64,000 nucleotides of DNA from Spongilla lacustris (GCA_949361645.1 OX442431.1:7705849-7769848), one strand, 5' to 3'; shown: positions 1-23,600, counted from the stretch's first letter. Notes: generated by a model not told the origin, from the letters alone. Translations and numbers: made by a program.

Positions 1-52
1 CTGGATACATACATGTTACCTCACAAGCACTACTCCGTGAGGTACCACTTAC

Positions 53-4874
<4,822 letters not shown>

Positions 4875-5290
4875 CTTCGCTTTCACGCATCGAGCTTCCA
4901 CGCATGCGCAGTAAGCCACAAAAAATGTCCGATCCCCTCATAATAATAATTGTTATTTTAAAAAAAGAACTACCTGTATCTTGTGATTGACTATGACCCA
5001 ACCATGAACATAAATATCCCCCTGCAACGCACACCGCAAAGTAATAATCAATGAAGTTTTGTCAAAAGTATATCATATCAGTGTATTCAAGCTGGTAATA
5101 TGATGAATGGTCTTAGCTCAGTAAGTTGTTTTGAGATATTTGAAATTAAAGGTAATATTTTTTTAAAAAGTTTCACCAGCATGCCTTCTTAATTATTCAT
5201 TTCGTTGGCAGGATAACACCCGTCACTACAAAATGTACAATGCGCCGTATTGCGCATCGTGATGCATAGTCAAGGACTCAAGGGGTAGTA
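4875..5290. other. Upstream region of the minus-strand receptor, no gene seen
   Basis: AT-rich sequence directly 5' of the signal-peptide exon. It should hold the promoter of the minus-strand receptor, but I see no convincing core element and no ORF worth calling. Confidence 0.5.
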
Positions 5291-5292
5291 GA

Positions 5293-5540
5293 GGCAGTGG
5301 CGTATGTATGGTAGAGCACGCACTGGCAGATGCAGGATTTTTCTAAAGTCGAGAAAGCCCCCGGGAGGCCTCCACTACTCGTCTCGTCCCCAGACCCACA
5401 GCAGATGGATTACATCACCGCGAATGCATATCAGGCTGGGAACGAGACCAATGCAGCAAGGGGGTATGGGGCAGCGCTGGCAGCTTCCTCATCGGGGTCT
5501 GGGGCGGAGCGGCCCCGTGAACCAACGCTTTTTTGATGTA
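5293..5540. mobile_element. Dispersed repeat fragment with embedded palindromic MITE
   Basis: The segment starts CAGTGGCGTATG. Its right part (about 5480-5535, CTCATCGGGGTCTGGGGC, then CCAACGCTTTTTTG) matches in inverted orientation the block at 61720-61790. A GTCTCGT...ACGAGAC inverted repeat (5381-5449) with TIRs like the other MITE copies in this window sits inside. The family is not identified. A non-autonomous DNA transposon is likely from the CAGTGGCGT terminus. Confidence 0.55.
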
Positions 5541-5918
5541 TAAAACGTTGTGAATTTATTCCATGATCTGATTGTCTGTGGGCACAACTGCTACCATGCA
5601 TGCTAGGACAGTGCAAAACCTTTGTCTGTAGCATGCTTCCAGTTCTTAAACTTATTTGGAAACAAGTCAGAACCAAGCAGACGACACACTGAATTGTAAC
5701 AGTATACGTAACAGGCATCTTTATTTGTATGGAGTACTCTCTAACCATACATAGATAAATTAAATGTAGGTTGCAATATATCATCTGGTACTTTAAGGCA
5801 AGCTGATTTTCGACGCTGTTTGCGCCGAGTCTAATGCACTGATCGTGCATTTGGATTGTGTTGTACTCGGTTGCGTGATTAAATACTAGTCCCCAGTCCA
5901 CGTTGACATAGAGGTGCA
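5541..5918. other. Intergenic stretch, nothing identified
   Basis: No supported gene, RNA or clear repeat. The open frames here are short and without recognisable domains. Confidence 0.4.
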
Positions 5919-5992
5919 TAGTCTCGTTCCCAGACTCACTTACGTAAGCATTACCGCATAATGTATAATTAGTGAGTCTGGGAACGAGACTA
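5919..5992. mobile_element. Palindromic MITE, TAGTCTCG family (copy)
   Basis: 74 bp bounded by TAGTCTCGTTCCCAGACTCA and its inverted complement TGAGTCTGGGAACGAGACTA, with a short core containing TTACGTAAGCATTACCGC. The same termini recur at 5381, 10513, 26031 and 62361, with one end at 6251. It carries no coding capacity. Confidence 0.85.
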
Positions 5993-6019
5993 ATGCTGGG
6001 CGAAAAGCGTGCGAAAAGC

Positions 6020-6240
6020 ACACCTCGCTAGAGTTAAAAATTCATCGTGGAGTTGGGAAAGCTGTTAGTGCATATAGTGCGACCATACCGCTTTCATCTA
6101 TCGATATCGATCTATCAGACCGGGCCGGCGGCCTTCACCAAAGGAATTTTACTGATGAAAGCGGTATGGTTGCGCTATGAACACCAACAGTTTTCCTAAC
6201 TCCACGATGAATATGCCTTATTTTTCGCTCTAGCGAGCCG
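6020..6240. mobile_element. Foldback (long inverted repeat) element
   Basis: Arms of about 80 bp: 6024-6108 (CTCGCTAGAG ... ACCATACCGCTTTCATC) and the inverted counterpart at about 6155-6236 (GATGAAAGCGGTATGGT ... CTCTAGCGAG). The arms share CATCGTGGAGTT near their middle and enclose a GC-rich loop of about 45 bp. No ORF. It is a likely non-autonomous foldback transposon. Confidence 0.8.
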
Positions 6241-6250
6241 GCACTGTAGA

Positions 6251-6295
6251 TAGTCTCGTTCCCGACTAATACGTAAGCATTATCGCTTACGTAAG
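6251..6295. mobile_element. Single MITE terminus, TAGTCTCG family
   Basis: TAGTCTCGTTCCCGACTAAT followed by ACGTAAGCATTATCGC, matching one end and part of the core of the copy at 5919. The second terminus is missing, so this is a truncated copy. Confidence 0.6.
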
Positions 6296-6744
6296 CCTCA
6301 GTTCATCAAATCGTGAGCAATTTTTATATGCTCCACCATTTCGATGATCTCACAGCAAAAAAACGCATCAAATCAATTATTGATTCCACAACGGATTTTT
6401 AAATCAATTGTTAAATCAACGCATGATTGGATAGTAAAAATCAAGTGCACTTGATTTTACTATGAAATCAATTGTGAATCAATAATAGTGAATTAAAATG
6501 AAGACCTATATTTTGGTTTTTTTAACCGTAGAATTCAAAGTTTGCGATCGCGAGGACCAGAAGCTAAGTCACCTAAAAACCACATGTAGGCGTACACGTG
6601 CGTTCAATTTGTCATATTCAATAGTTCAAGGAAAATGTGGCATACATTAATAATTGTTGCAGCGCATAATTGGGCCGCACACATCAATTGTCAATACTGA
6701 CACATACTGATAGCGCCGGCTATAAACGTAATCAGTTAATATGT

Positions 6745-6825
6745 CTAGCTAGGCTGTACCATCGCTAGGCTGTACCATCGCTAGGCTGTACCACTGCTGG
6801 CCTGTACCATCCGCTAGGCTGTACC
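6745..6825. repeat. Minisatellite, GCTAGGCTGTACCATC unit
   Basis: About five imperfect units of 16 bp (GCTAGGCTGTACCATC). The same units resume at 9495, so the array is split by the element at 6826-9494. Confidence 0.85.
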
Positions 6826-9117
6826 CAGTGTTGCCGCGAAATAACCTTCATCCTTAATCGTCTATATCGCGATATATCGCGATATGAGCATTTAATCGCG
6901 ATATAAATATCGCGATATAGTAAATTATTCATGATCAATTATCGCTTGGTTATTAAAGGTTGGGGGTGAATAGTTATGGTTACCACGAAGGATATGGTAC
7001 AGGTATACGTGTACTTACGCTTTAAATGTACTTGCTGCCACAGACGATTTCATGAGCATTGTCGCTGCATTGATCGCAAAGCCTTCATAACTGCCGTATG
7101 GGAGGCTTTGGAAGACACAAAAAATCAATTGATTTTTAGCTACATGATAGCTTGCGCAATGTTCCCAAGCAGCCTGTCAGCAGAAATCAATTTCAGAAAA
7201 TAAGATCCATTGTTGTGGTGGAGGAATTACGACTGAATCATACGTCACTACCACTAGCTCCATAGCTAAACCAGCAAGCAAGTACTTGTGCATTTTTGCT
7301 TAGGCAGGCCCGTAGCCATAGAGGGTGCATTAGGTGCATTTGCACCCCCCCGCCTGCCGCTAGGTCCGATGTATTTGGTCCAATGAATATAATTACATTA
7401 CTGAGAATTAACGCATTAGTAAATCGCCTTACACAGTCAAGTGTGTACATATGCTGTCCAGGAAACAAATTACATTGTAATTTAACACGTTTACACTGTC
7501 AACACGTACGTTTGAATTGTAACTTGTTTAATACTGAGGAGCCAGGCCACTTCAGATCAGTCAGGTTCGAACCAAGCAATGACTATTGGTATTATTGGCG
7601 CATGCGTGGTTATTACGTGTATATCGGTCTGTCCATGGGGTCTGCGACTCGCACAAGTGAAATTAAATAAAGCCTCCTGTACGACGGGCAATGGAGAAGT
7701 TCCTGCCAGCAAAAAAAAAAGGCTGTGCCGAAACTAGCCCCTCAGTCCTAGATAGTTTAGAGATATCTGTATGATTCCACATCATGCAGTGTGCATGTAC
7801 ATGTATAAAACTGGCGATCAGCAAACATATATCAATCCAGCACAGCGTTCCTCTGTGAATTAAGTTGAATGTAAGGAGCAGATGGATGTTACTGAGTCGA
7901 TGGAGGTTATACTGAGTTACCAATTGATCAGTTCGAATTCTCTGCATGGTTGTATAATAGTTCGATAGCAGTATATAAATTTGCCAAAAGATTTTGGGAT
8001 AATTAATGATGTGTCCACTGCATGTTTTCATTGCTACATTTCAAGGGCTAACATCGACCGAAAGATGCTTCCTATATAAAACTCGTAGTTAATGGTGCAT
8101 TGTCAAAGGTGGATCTACCATGGTTAATTCATTCATTTTAATATAGTAACCAGTCTATACAATTAAAGTTAGCTAAGAACGCATTTTTTATAAACTTGGC
8201 GACCTTATCTAGTTTGTAACGTTCTTTCCATTCAGTTCCAATTGTCGCCCGTTATTGCCCGTTCTTTCAGTTCCGCATAACATGTTGCCTGTTGTATCAG
8301 TTCTACGTATCATGTTGCCTGCATGTTGTTTCAGACATGCAGTTCCACGTAAACATGTTGCTTGCAGATTGTTTAAGTTCCGCGTTGTTGCATGTTGCAT
8401 AAACAACACAACATTACGCGCATATGCGCTGTGGAAGTTCCCTATCGGATGCTAATTGGATGCATGGGTCGCTATGATCTAAAGTTTTTAGGGCCGCCAA
8501 ATATCTATTGCAGGCACTGATAGTTGATAAAGAAAAGTGATTGTGATTAAATTAATTAACTCGCAAAGTTCTAGCTTACACATGCAGCACTCCCCCATAA
8601 CCCAGTTGGCTGGTGGACGCAAGGGTACTTGGACCCTGCATTGGTAACCCCCCCCCCCCCCCCCCCCCCTTCACCCCACCCCCACCATATTTCTGGCTGG
8701 ATCCGCCAATATCAGGTATAAAAATGGGCAGTGTATTAACGAACCATTTCGGGCGTGGAAATAAAGGTGACCTAGACTGGCTATAACCTGGCATTGTTAC
8801 ATATTCATTATGAATCAAAAGATAGTTGGGTGATATATACCCATCTTAATTCCCTTTAATTGCACCTTTCTAGCTAGAGTTGCATTTATATCGATTCAAC
8901 TGGTGTAGAGGAACGTAGGAACGGCTTGCGCAATTAATAACTGGATTGACACTTATCACCATCCGAAACTCATTTACAGACTCAACTTGAAACTGCATGC
9001 GAGTCTAGCAACAAGCATGCACAAATATGCCCGCAGTATGACATAATTAACACTTGGCTTTGCATGTCAGGCATCCTTGACAACTGGCCATAAAGGTCCA
9101 GGTAAGGTGGGATTTGC

Positions 9118-9148
<31 letters not shown>

Positions 9149-9494
9149 AGCTAAATGTCTGGCTACGGGCCTGTTAGGTATTCTCCTTAACAAGAAAAGG
9201 TTGCTCCCGTAGGGGCGTGGCACTTGCATGAAAGGCTGCATTGGCAATTGTATATTTCTAAGGCAAAATTCAACTGAACTGGTTTAACTGTAACAGTAAA
9301 TGATTTTCATTGATATACCTAAATGTATGCTTATTCTCGGCTCGTTTCTAATTTTTATTTCTGTATATCTTTGTTTACGTCCGTGCACGTTTATTTCGCG
9401 ATATGACTAAGGATTAATCGCGATATATCGCCTTTCGCGATATAAACATTTAATCGCGATATATCGCCTTTCGCGATATATCGCGGCAACACTG
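6826..9494. mobile_element. hAT-like DNA transposon, non-autonomous, with nested insertion
   Basis: The left terminus CAGTGTTGCCGCGA and the right terminus, its inverted complement, are flanked by an identical 8-bp direct repeat GCTGTACC (6818-6825 and 9495-9502). CAGTGTTGCC-type termini and an 8-bp target duplication are the hallmarks of the hAT superfamily. Subterminal regions are full of ATCGCGATAT palindromes (about 6868-6925 and 9395-9485). I find no transposase ORF. One caution is that GCTGTACC is also part of the host minisatellite unit, so the duplication could be a coincidence of the array. Confidence 0.8.
7305..9173. mobile_element. Second element nested in the hAT-like element
   Basis: CAGGCCCGTAGCCA begins at 7305 and its inverted complement TGGCTACGGGCCTG ends at 9173. 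TTAGG flanks both sides, a possible 5-bp target duplication. Both ends lead into a GTGCA...CCCCCC motif. The interior holds homopolymer C runs at about 8647-8669 and 9119-9148 and a further GGATCCAGCCAG-type repeat end near 8695. No transposase frame is visible. The two ends could instead be two separate solo insertions of the same family. Confidence 0.55.
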
Positions 9495-9720
9495 GCTGTA
9501 CCATCGCTAAGCTGTACCATCGCTAGCCATCGCTAGGCTGTACCAAGTCCCAACCATCGCTAGCCTAGCCCTAGGCTGTACCAAGTCCCAACCATCGCTA
9601 GCCTAGCCCTAGGCTGTGTAGCAAGTCCCATCCATCGCTAGGCTGTATACCAAGTGCCATCCATCGCTAGGCTGTAGCAAGTCCCATCGATCGCCAAGCT
9701 GTAGTTCTACCAAACTTGCT
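9495..9720. repeat. Minisatellite, continuation of the GCTAGGCTGTACC array
   Basis: Degenerate copies of CCATCGCTAGGCTGTACCAA with higher-order variants (CAAGTCCCAACCATCGCTAG) continue the array interrupted at 6826. Confidence 0.8.
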
Positions 9721-10173
9721 GCCCTTCCAACACCTAGTACATGTACATGCATAACTCTTTCATCTATACTAGGTGCATGCACACCCTCCCATATGCACAC
9801 CCCTCCCATATGCACATCCCTCCCATATGTGCTTATTTCAATTAGTAATGGGAAAAGCATCAGTGGCCTCGTGTGCATACTTTTAGTATGCCAGCTAGCC
9901 TGCATTCCAGTGGCTGTTGGATGGAGAGTATCCAAAGATCCTTTACTTGTTGCCATATGCAATGTGGTATATAGAGGGATATTATACAAGCCGGTTGACC
10001 AGGTGATGTACACGAGACATCTGATGATGTACACGAGGTATGCACGTGGGGCATTTTTTTATTTTTATGTCATTTTGCTGTTTATGTTTTCTTGTTTTTT
10101 TTCTGTGCTTGTTGTAATGGTTTTTCATTACTATTAGTACTGTCTACCTGCTGTGGCATGGCAGTGCACAAAT
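9721..10173. other. Intergenic stretch with short CCCTCCCATATGCACA repeats
   Basis: Three short tandem copies of CTCCCATATGCACA occur near 9785-9830. The rest is unannotated. The ORFs here have no domain features. Confidence 0.4.
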
Positions 10174-10310
10174 CAGTGTTGCCGCGCGATCAATTCTAAT
10201 AAAATTAATAATATGTATTGCACGATTAATTTTTCGCGAAATAAAAGGACGCAAACAGAAACATGCACGGATGTGCACAGAGATATACGGAAATTTATTT
10301 TTAAAAGATA
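10174..10310 (+). mobile_element. Terminus of a second hAT-like copy (CAGTGTTGCCGCG)
   Basis: CAGTGTTGCCGCGCGATC is followed by a stretch resembling, in inverted orientation, the right subterminal region of the element at 6826-9494 (TTCGCGAAATAAA, GCACGGATGTGCAC, GAGATATACGGAAA). No opposite terminus is seen nearby, so the copy is truncated or degenerate. Confidence 0.6.
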
Positions 10311-10454
10311 TTAAAGTTCGGTGTACATGTATTGTATTTTGAGGTTAATGCAATACACATCAATGACGTATAAAAGAATTATTAGGGGCGAGGCACATAC
10401 TGTCTGCTAAAGCAAAACGCATTATCGCACCCGCGGTAACATTAAGTAAATTAG

Positions 10455-10556
10455 GGTCTCGTACGAGACCACAAAGCATGCGTAAAACAATACATCCCAC
10501 AAACGCACAATGTAGTCTCGTACCCAGACGTATTTATACATCTGGGTACGAGACTA
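10455..10556. mobile_element. Perfect 16-bp palindrome plus palindromic MITE, TAGTCTCG family
   Basis: GGTCTCGTACGAGACC at 10455-10470 is a perfect palindrome of fused MITE ends. At 10513-10556 a 44-bp element has termini TAGTCTCGTACCCAGA and the exact complement, separated by a core of about 12 bp. Both lie within 330 bp upstream of the plus-strand receptor start. Confidence 0.8.
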
Positions 10557-10780
10557 CGCACAATACACAGAGCATGTCCCACGCTATACTATTTTATATC
10601 AACGAAATAAAGACATATAAATTGAATTCATCTAGCGAAAATAGCATAATTAGAAAAACTCACTTGGATTTTAACACGAACAACACGTCTCTAAAATTAA
10701 TTTTAATTAGTCCAATTAATGGACGGTGGTTTGCAGATTTGAAACGACCCACTCGAGTCGAGACGCTCCAACAACTGACC

Positions 10781-18420
<7,640 letters not shown>

Positions 18421-18608
18421 TACTGTTCCGCTAAGGTGCGAATCAACTTATTTAATTTTGAACCATTCTATTTTGTATCCCTATTATCATACGTTTACAA
18501 CGAGACGAAACGCGTTTGTACATAAAAGTTTTGTTTAAACTGAACGAAAGGATTGTGTCCACGTGCGTGCGTACGTATGAAAGCGTGTGTACATACATGA
18601 AATCGTCC
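18421..18608. other. Tail-to-tail spacer between receptor and SNRPD3
   Basis: The receptor stop (18418-18420) and the SNRPD3 stop (18611-18609, minus) are only 188 bp apart. The 3' UTRs must overlap or be very short. Confidence 0.6.
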
Positions 18609-19103
18609 TCACGGCCTTCCGCCACCTCCTCCTCCCCCTCCACCTCCACCACGACCACCACCACCTCGGCCGCTTCCACGAAATCGTCCTCGTGCACCAG
18701 CTGGTCGATGGGGAAAGGAAAGAAGACAATAAATCACTTGCCAACGGTAGTTAGAACATAACGGCTACTGCGTTTCCCACCAACCTTGCGCACGTAACAT
18801 AGCCGATTTGCCGCCTCCGGCAGAGAGGCCCCTAGATCCAGCCGACTTAGGTTTAAACATAGGGGCATTCTTGAGCATGTCCGGAAGTATGAGAAAGCGG
18901 ATCATACTCCCGCGTATGAAGACCTGCTCGATCTGCGTCACTCGACCGTCACGAGCCGTGACTGTTATGCCCTGCATCTGGCAATTCATATTGTCTTCCG
19001 CCTCCAGAAGTTTTCCCCTGTAGATTTCACCACAGGTGGTCTCCAGGGTTACAATGTGGCCTTCCGCTTCGTGCAGAAGCTTGATGGGTATCCCTATCGA
19101 CAT
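18609..19103 (-). CDS. SNRPD3: Small nuclear ribonucleoprotein Sm D3
   Basis: Two exons, 18785-19103 and 18609-18700, give 136 aa (human SmD3 is 126). The start [20 protein letters not shown] and the Sm1/Sm2 motifs ([19 protein letters not shown] and [17 protein letters not shown]) are near-textbook SmD3. The protein is a core subunit of the heptameric Sm ring on U1, U2, U4 and U5 snRNAs. Exon 2 encodes the C-terminal tail, [17 protein letters not shown] followed by a run of glycines and RP. RG dipeptides here are the expected sites of symmetric arginine dimethylation and SMN binding. The glycine run is longer than I expect in animals. A 25-bp A tract (about 19166-19190) lies just upstream of the start. 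Confidence 0.95.
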
Positions 19104-19519
19104 TGCTCTCTCACGAGGTGCGCAGCAATAGCAATTTGCATTGGCGCGGAAATCACGTGAGACCAAAAAAAAAAAAAAAAAAAAAAAAACTGCTCTAAAA
19201 ACCGTAGCCGCTATAAGGTGATTGACCATGGTATTTACCAACTGCGTGGCAGTAGACACTTCAGAGATAGCTTGGATGCAAGCCTAACTGAGTGGCCTAG
19301 CTGCATGGGGCTGTAACTCATTATACCATCACTCTTGTGCTGCCTCTATAATAAGTCTGTGAAGATGACAGTATCTTATATGCAATCACCCTATTCAACA
19401 CTAGAGTACAACCTTCTGAGATTATCACAGCATTGCCAGTAGTGTCCTCTTCAGAAGACCTTATCCAGCATGTTAGAAGATCATCCATTCTTAGCAATTT
19501 TGTCATCAGCTAACAGGGC

Positions 19520-19880
19520 TTGAATTCTCTGTTTCAGTTCCCCATACAAGCTCTTGGCTCACATTGGTACTATCCGGGGGGCTCAACCTTGACTTGGCTC
19601 ACATTGGTACCATCCAGGGGGTTCAACCTTGACTTGGCTCACATTGGTACCATCCAGGGGGCTCAACCTTGGCTTGGCTCACATTGGTACCATCCAGGGG
19701 GCTCAACCTTGACTTGGCTCACATTGGTACCATCCAGGGGGCTCAACCTTGGCTTGGCTCACATTGGTACCATCCAGGGGGCTCAACCTTGACTTGGCTC
19801 ACATTGGTACCATCCAGGGGGCTCAACCTTGGCTTGGCTCACATTGGTACCATCCAGGGGGCTCAACCTTGACTTGGAGC
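19520..19880. repeat. 40-bp minisatellite with 80-bp higher-order period
   Basis: Eight consecutive 40-bp units (TTGGCTCACATTGGTACCAT, then CCAGGGGGCTCAACCTTGAC). Units alternate GACTTGG/GGCTTGG, giving an 80-bp higher-order repeat. The unit is frame-shifting, and open frames through it are artefacts. Confidence 0.95.
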
Positions 19881-20335
19881 TCAATGAGTTGCAAATCAGC
19901 ATCAAGTCATGGCTGGGGTTAGATAAATCAAGTGGGATGTCTTGTGCATTGTGTCCAGACAGCCATCTTGATCAACTTGGGCACCATGCCACAGCATGCA
20001 AGCATAGAGGGTGATGCAGCCATGCATCACAATATGTTGAGATGAACTTGTTATGTCATATCAAGATTGATACCAGCTCAGCCAAAATAATTACCACACC
20101 CACCAGCTGACATTTTAACTGGGAGCTCAGCAAACCTGCTGCCTTTGATTTGACCATCTTAATTCTAATGTCACTGCTGAAGTGGGCATCTGTGTTGTAG
20201 GCAGACAATAACAAGCGTATCCAGCTGTGTTCCATTGGCAGTAGAGTTGTATGGAGCCTGGGGATCTGGGGCACAAGCAGTATTGTTTTCCCGCCTTGCC
20301 TCTCTCCTGGCCATACAATCTTTATGGGAGGCTAA
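19881..20335 (+). mobile_element. Degenerate LINE fragment (zinc-knuckle / endonuclease-like C-terminus)
   Basis: The plus-strand reading SGMSCALCPDSHLDQLGHHA, continuing to TACKHRG, and further on LAVELYGAWGSGAQ align with the better-preserved copy at 62575-63099. Frames are broken. It is an old fragment of a non-LTR retrotransposon. Confidence 0.7.
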
Positions 20336-20625
20336 ATTTGTCTCTGGTCAGAGCCAATTCTAGAGCTTTACCATAAGGTAGCATATCTACTGGGGTAGGG
20401 GTGAGTAAGTGTGCTATGCAATTACATAGTACTGTTTTCACATTATAATGTATTAAATAGTAAATGTACGTTATCATGATAAAAATATCGCATTGTACAA
20501 CTGTAAAATGTACATGTATATTATTATAATGATGCTGACAACCATTGCTCCAAGGGCAAGCTACCGGATATATATTATCTCCGACAACACACAATCAGTT
20601 GTGCACCCGACATGTGACACCTTGG
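20336..20625. other. Spacer 3' of CENPJ, nothing identified
   Basis: AT-rich spacer downstream of the CENPJ stop codon, with no supported gene. Confidence 0.4.
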
Positions 20626-23600
20626 TTAAGCTTTCTCCTCGATTCTATCCACTACCACAGTACCATCTTTGTCTTTAACCCTCACTCTCCCAGATGCATA
20701 ACGTGTCTCCTGACTTCCGTCAGGGTACAGTATCTTCACCGTGCCATCAGGATACTCCCTGCGCTTGTGCTGCGATGTGTGGAATTCCTTTCTGCCATTG
20801 GTGAAGTGGATGATCCTATCCCCATTAGAGCACACCCGTTGGACTGTTCCGTCAGGAAAGGTGCTCTCCTCCTCCCCATTTGAGTGGATAAACTTAACTG
20901 TCTTGTCAGGAAATGTAATCTCTTTGGTTCCATCAGGGTGGTGCTTCTCAGTCTGTCCACTGTAGGGTGCACTTCAATTAAAATAAGTCCACGTACCCAT
21001 GGCATTAACTTACTTACTGAACTGGAGCACTTGCAATTTGCTGGTGTATGTGATATGTGTTGTCCTAGTCTCCGCATAAAAGTACACCTTGTGAGGGAAA
21101 CCAGGAGAGAAAACTGTCTAGAACGGGGTAAAATGGCGGGTCGGTTACTCACCACAGAACCATCTGGTTTGATGTGCTTTGTATCACCGTTAAAAAACTG
21201 AACAGAGACAGAGCTTCCATCAGTGCTGATGTGCTTTCGCGTGCCATTTGGAAAGGTAATGAGCCTAGACCCGTCCCCCTGCACCACTTCCACCTTGAGG
21301 GGGAATTAAGAACAGTACCAAGCATGACCAGCAATGCCCAAACACGCGCACCCTTCCATCATTGCTGTGTGTCCAGCATGATTGCTCAGCACTCAAATCC
21401 TCTGCAAAGGTAACAGCCTTGCTCTTTCCTTTGGTGTCCACATCTGCCACAGGTGCACCTACATCTCTGTAAGCAGTTCCACCAGCAGTGTCGCCATCAC
21501 GCTCACACTGGGTACCACCTACTTGTCTGTGCCAGAAATTGGGGTTCAAACACACATATTAACACACCCACACACACAATATACACATCCACACTTACAA
21601 GGCAGGGGTGGCTTGTGGCTCACTGCCCATGTTGCCTTGCACTACAGCCTTCTTCTGACCAACACCCATCACCTTCTCCACTATTTCATCTGCTCTGACG
21701 GAAAGGTCATTTTCAGAGTCTACAATTTCAACTTCTTCCAACTGTAGAGAGCGATCACTCTCCATGCCTTCATGATCACTTTCTGTACCACGGTTCACTA
21801 TATCTACTATCTCACATTCATCGTGGCCCAACTCAGCTTTGGCACAAGCAGTTAGGGTAGAACCCTCAGAATCTGGGGATGATGACCTCTCATCTCTGCT
21901 CTTCGGCACATGGTCCCACTCCTCTTTGGTGCCAGCTTCCTCATCAGAAGGGTCAGAGTCAACAACAAATCGTACTGATCGAGCTGCTTTCGACAAAGGA
22001 CGAGGAATCCTTTTACGAGGACTTTTCGACTTGTGCACTTGTGTGACCTTTGGGGCCGGCTGTATCAAACTTCTACCCTTCACCCCAGTACTGGCACTCA
22101 ACTGAGAAGTGGTTCCTGGAGGAGGATCCACCTTGTCTCCCCTACCCCCAGGAAGGTCCAACTTGTCTCCCCTCTTTCCCGGAGGGTCCACCTTACCTCC
22201 CCTCTCCCTAGGATGGTTCCTCATCTTTTTCACTGCCTCCTGTTGGAGCTATCAAAGCATAAGATACTATCTCACTATGCTGTTGTGGATGAGGGTGCAA
22301 CCCACCGTCACTTGCTTCTGCCACCATTTCAGCCTCTCCTGCTCCATCACCTTCAGATCACTTTGAAGCTCCCTGTTCTGGTTCTCCAATAACTCTATCT
22401 TCCTACGGTAGCGGCCTAATGTACTGGACCATCGAGACTCCCTCTGTTGGAGTTCCTCATGCATACTTGCCACCTGAAGGAGACACAAAATGAAAAATTA
22501 ACCTAACTGCATATCCACTCTACCTGCCCACCTCAACTCTGAGGGCCTCCAAGTATTCTTGTCCTCAATCCCCCACAACCCACCTCAGCTCTGAGGGCCT
22601 CACACCCTCCCCCCAAAACCCACCTCAGCTCTGAGGGCCCCACACCCTCCCCCCATAACCCACCTCAGCTCTGAGGGCCTCCATGTCTTCCTTATCCTTC
22701 TTATCTCTTGCCGACTTCACTTCCTGCTGGTAGATCTCAAAGACCCTCCTCTCCCGCCTAAGAAGCAGTGGAATGGGTGGTCATCAAATGAGTAAGGTGG
22801 TCATTAAATGAGTAAGGTGGTCATCAAATGAGTAAGGTGGTCATCAAATGCGTAAGGTGCTCTTACTTCAGTTTTTTAATCTCCTCTTTCTTGTACTCAT
22901 CAAATCTTTTAATCTCATTTTCCTTCTCCAACTCGAAATCAGCTATTGCTTGCTTGAGGTGGACCAGTTCCTACAACAGAATCCGTTACTTACCCATATA
23001 TATATACCAGTCCACAAACCTTTATCTACTCAACACCCCCTCGCCAACTTTACCTATATACATCCTACTAACCTTTCACCTAGCTCCAACACCTCCTCCC
23101 CAGTGCCACCAACCTTTTCATGTTCCATCTTCATCTGTTCCAGCGCAGTGTTCTCCACTTTGTAGCGCTGGATCTCAGCCTCAAGTTGACTAAGCTTCTC
23201 CTGCAGTCCCTCACTCAGTGCGGGCTGAGGGGACCTGCCCTGCTCTCTGGCAGTGGTGGGCTGAGGGGACCTGCCCTGTTCTCTGGCAGTGGTAGGCTGA
23301 CATCTTGAACCATCCAGTGGGGAGGACGGTGCGGCTTGAGGGGGGGAGGGTGTGGCTGCTTTTCTCCGCTCCTCGTGTTCCCGTTTCAAAGCAGGAAAGA
23401 GCTTGGAAATGAGAGCTGATGGTGGTGGTAGGGCCTGGGAACCAGGAGCAGCGCCTAAGTAAATCAGGCGCTGGGAATGAAGCCTTAAGTGATTGGTTGG
23501 GCTTTGGCAGTACCTCCTGTGTATGGTGGGTGGGGCTGATGAGTGGGGACATGTGGGGGTGTTGAAGAGGCAGTCACCTGAGGTGGCCAAGGTCTCTCCT

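Noticed and set aside
5431..6021. 196-aa minus-strand frame
   Set aside because: It runs through MITE copies and has no domain or composition signal of coding sequence.
6868..6925. CRISPR-like or origin-like array of ATCGCGATAT
   Set aside because: There are no spacers of constant length. The motifs are subterminal palindromes of a transposon in a eukaryotic genome.
9609..10137. Two 114-141 aa frames as genes
   Set aside because: They overlap minisatellite and TE sequence, have no domains and biased low-complexity composition.
19520..19872. Repeated peptide HIGTIQGAQP as a possible repeat protein
   Set aside because: The 40-bp unit is not a multiple of three, so no single frame persists. 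It is a minisatellite.
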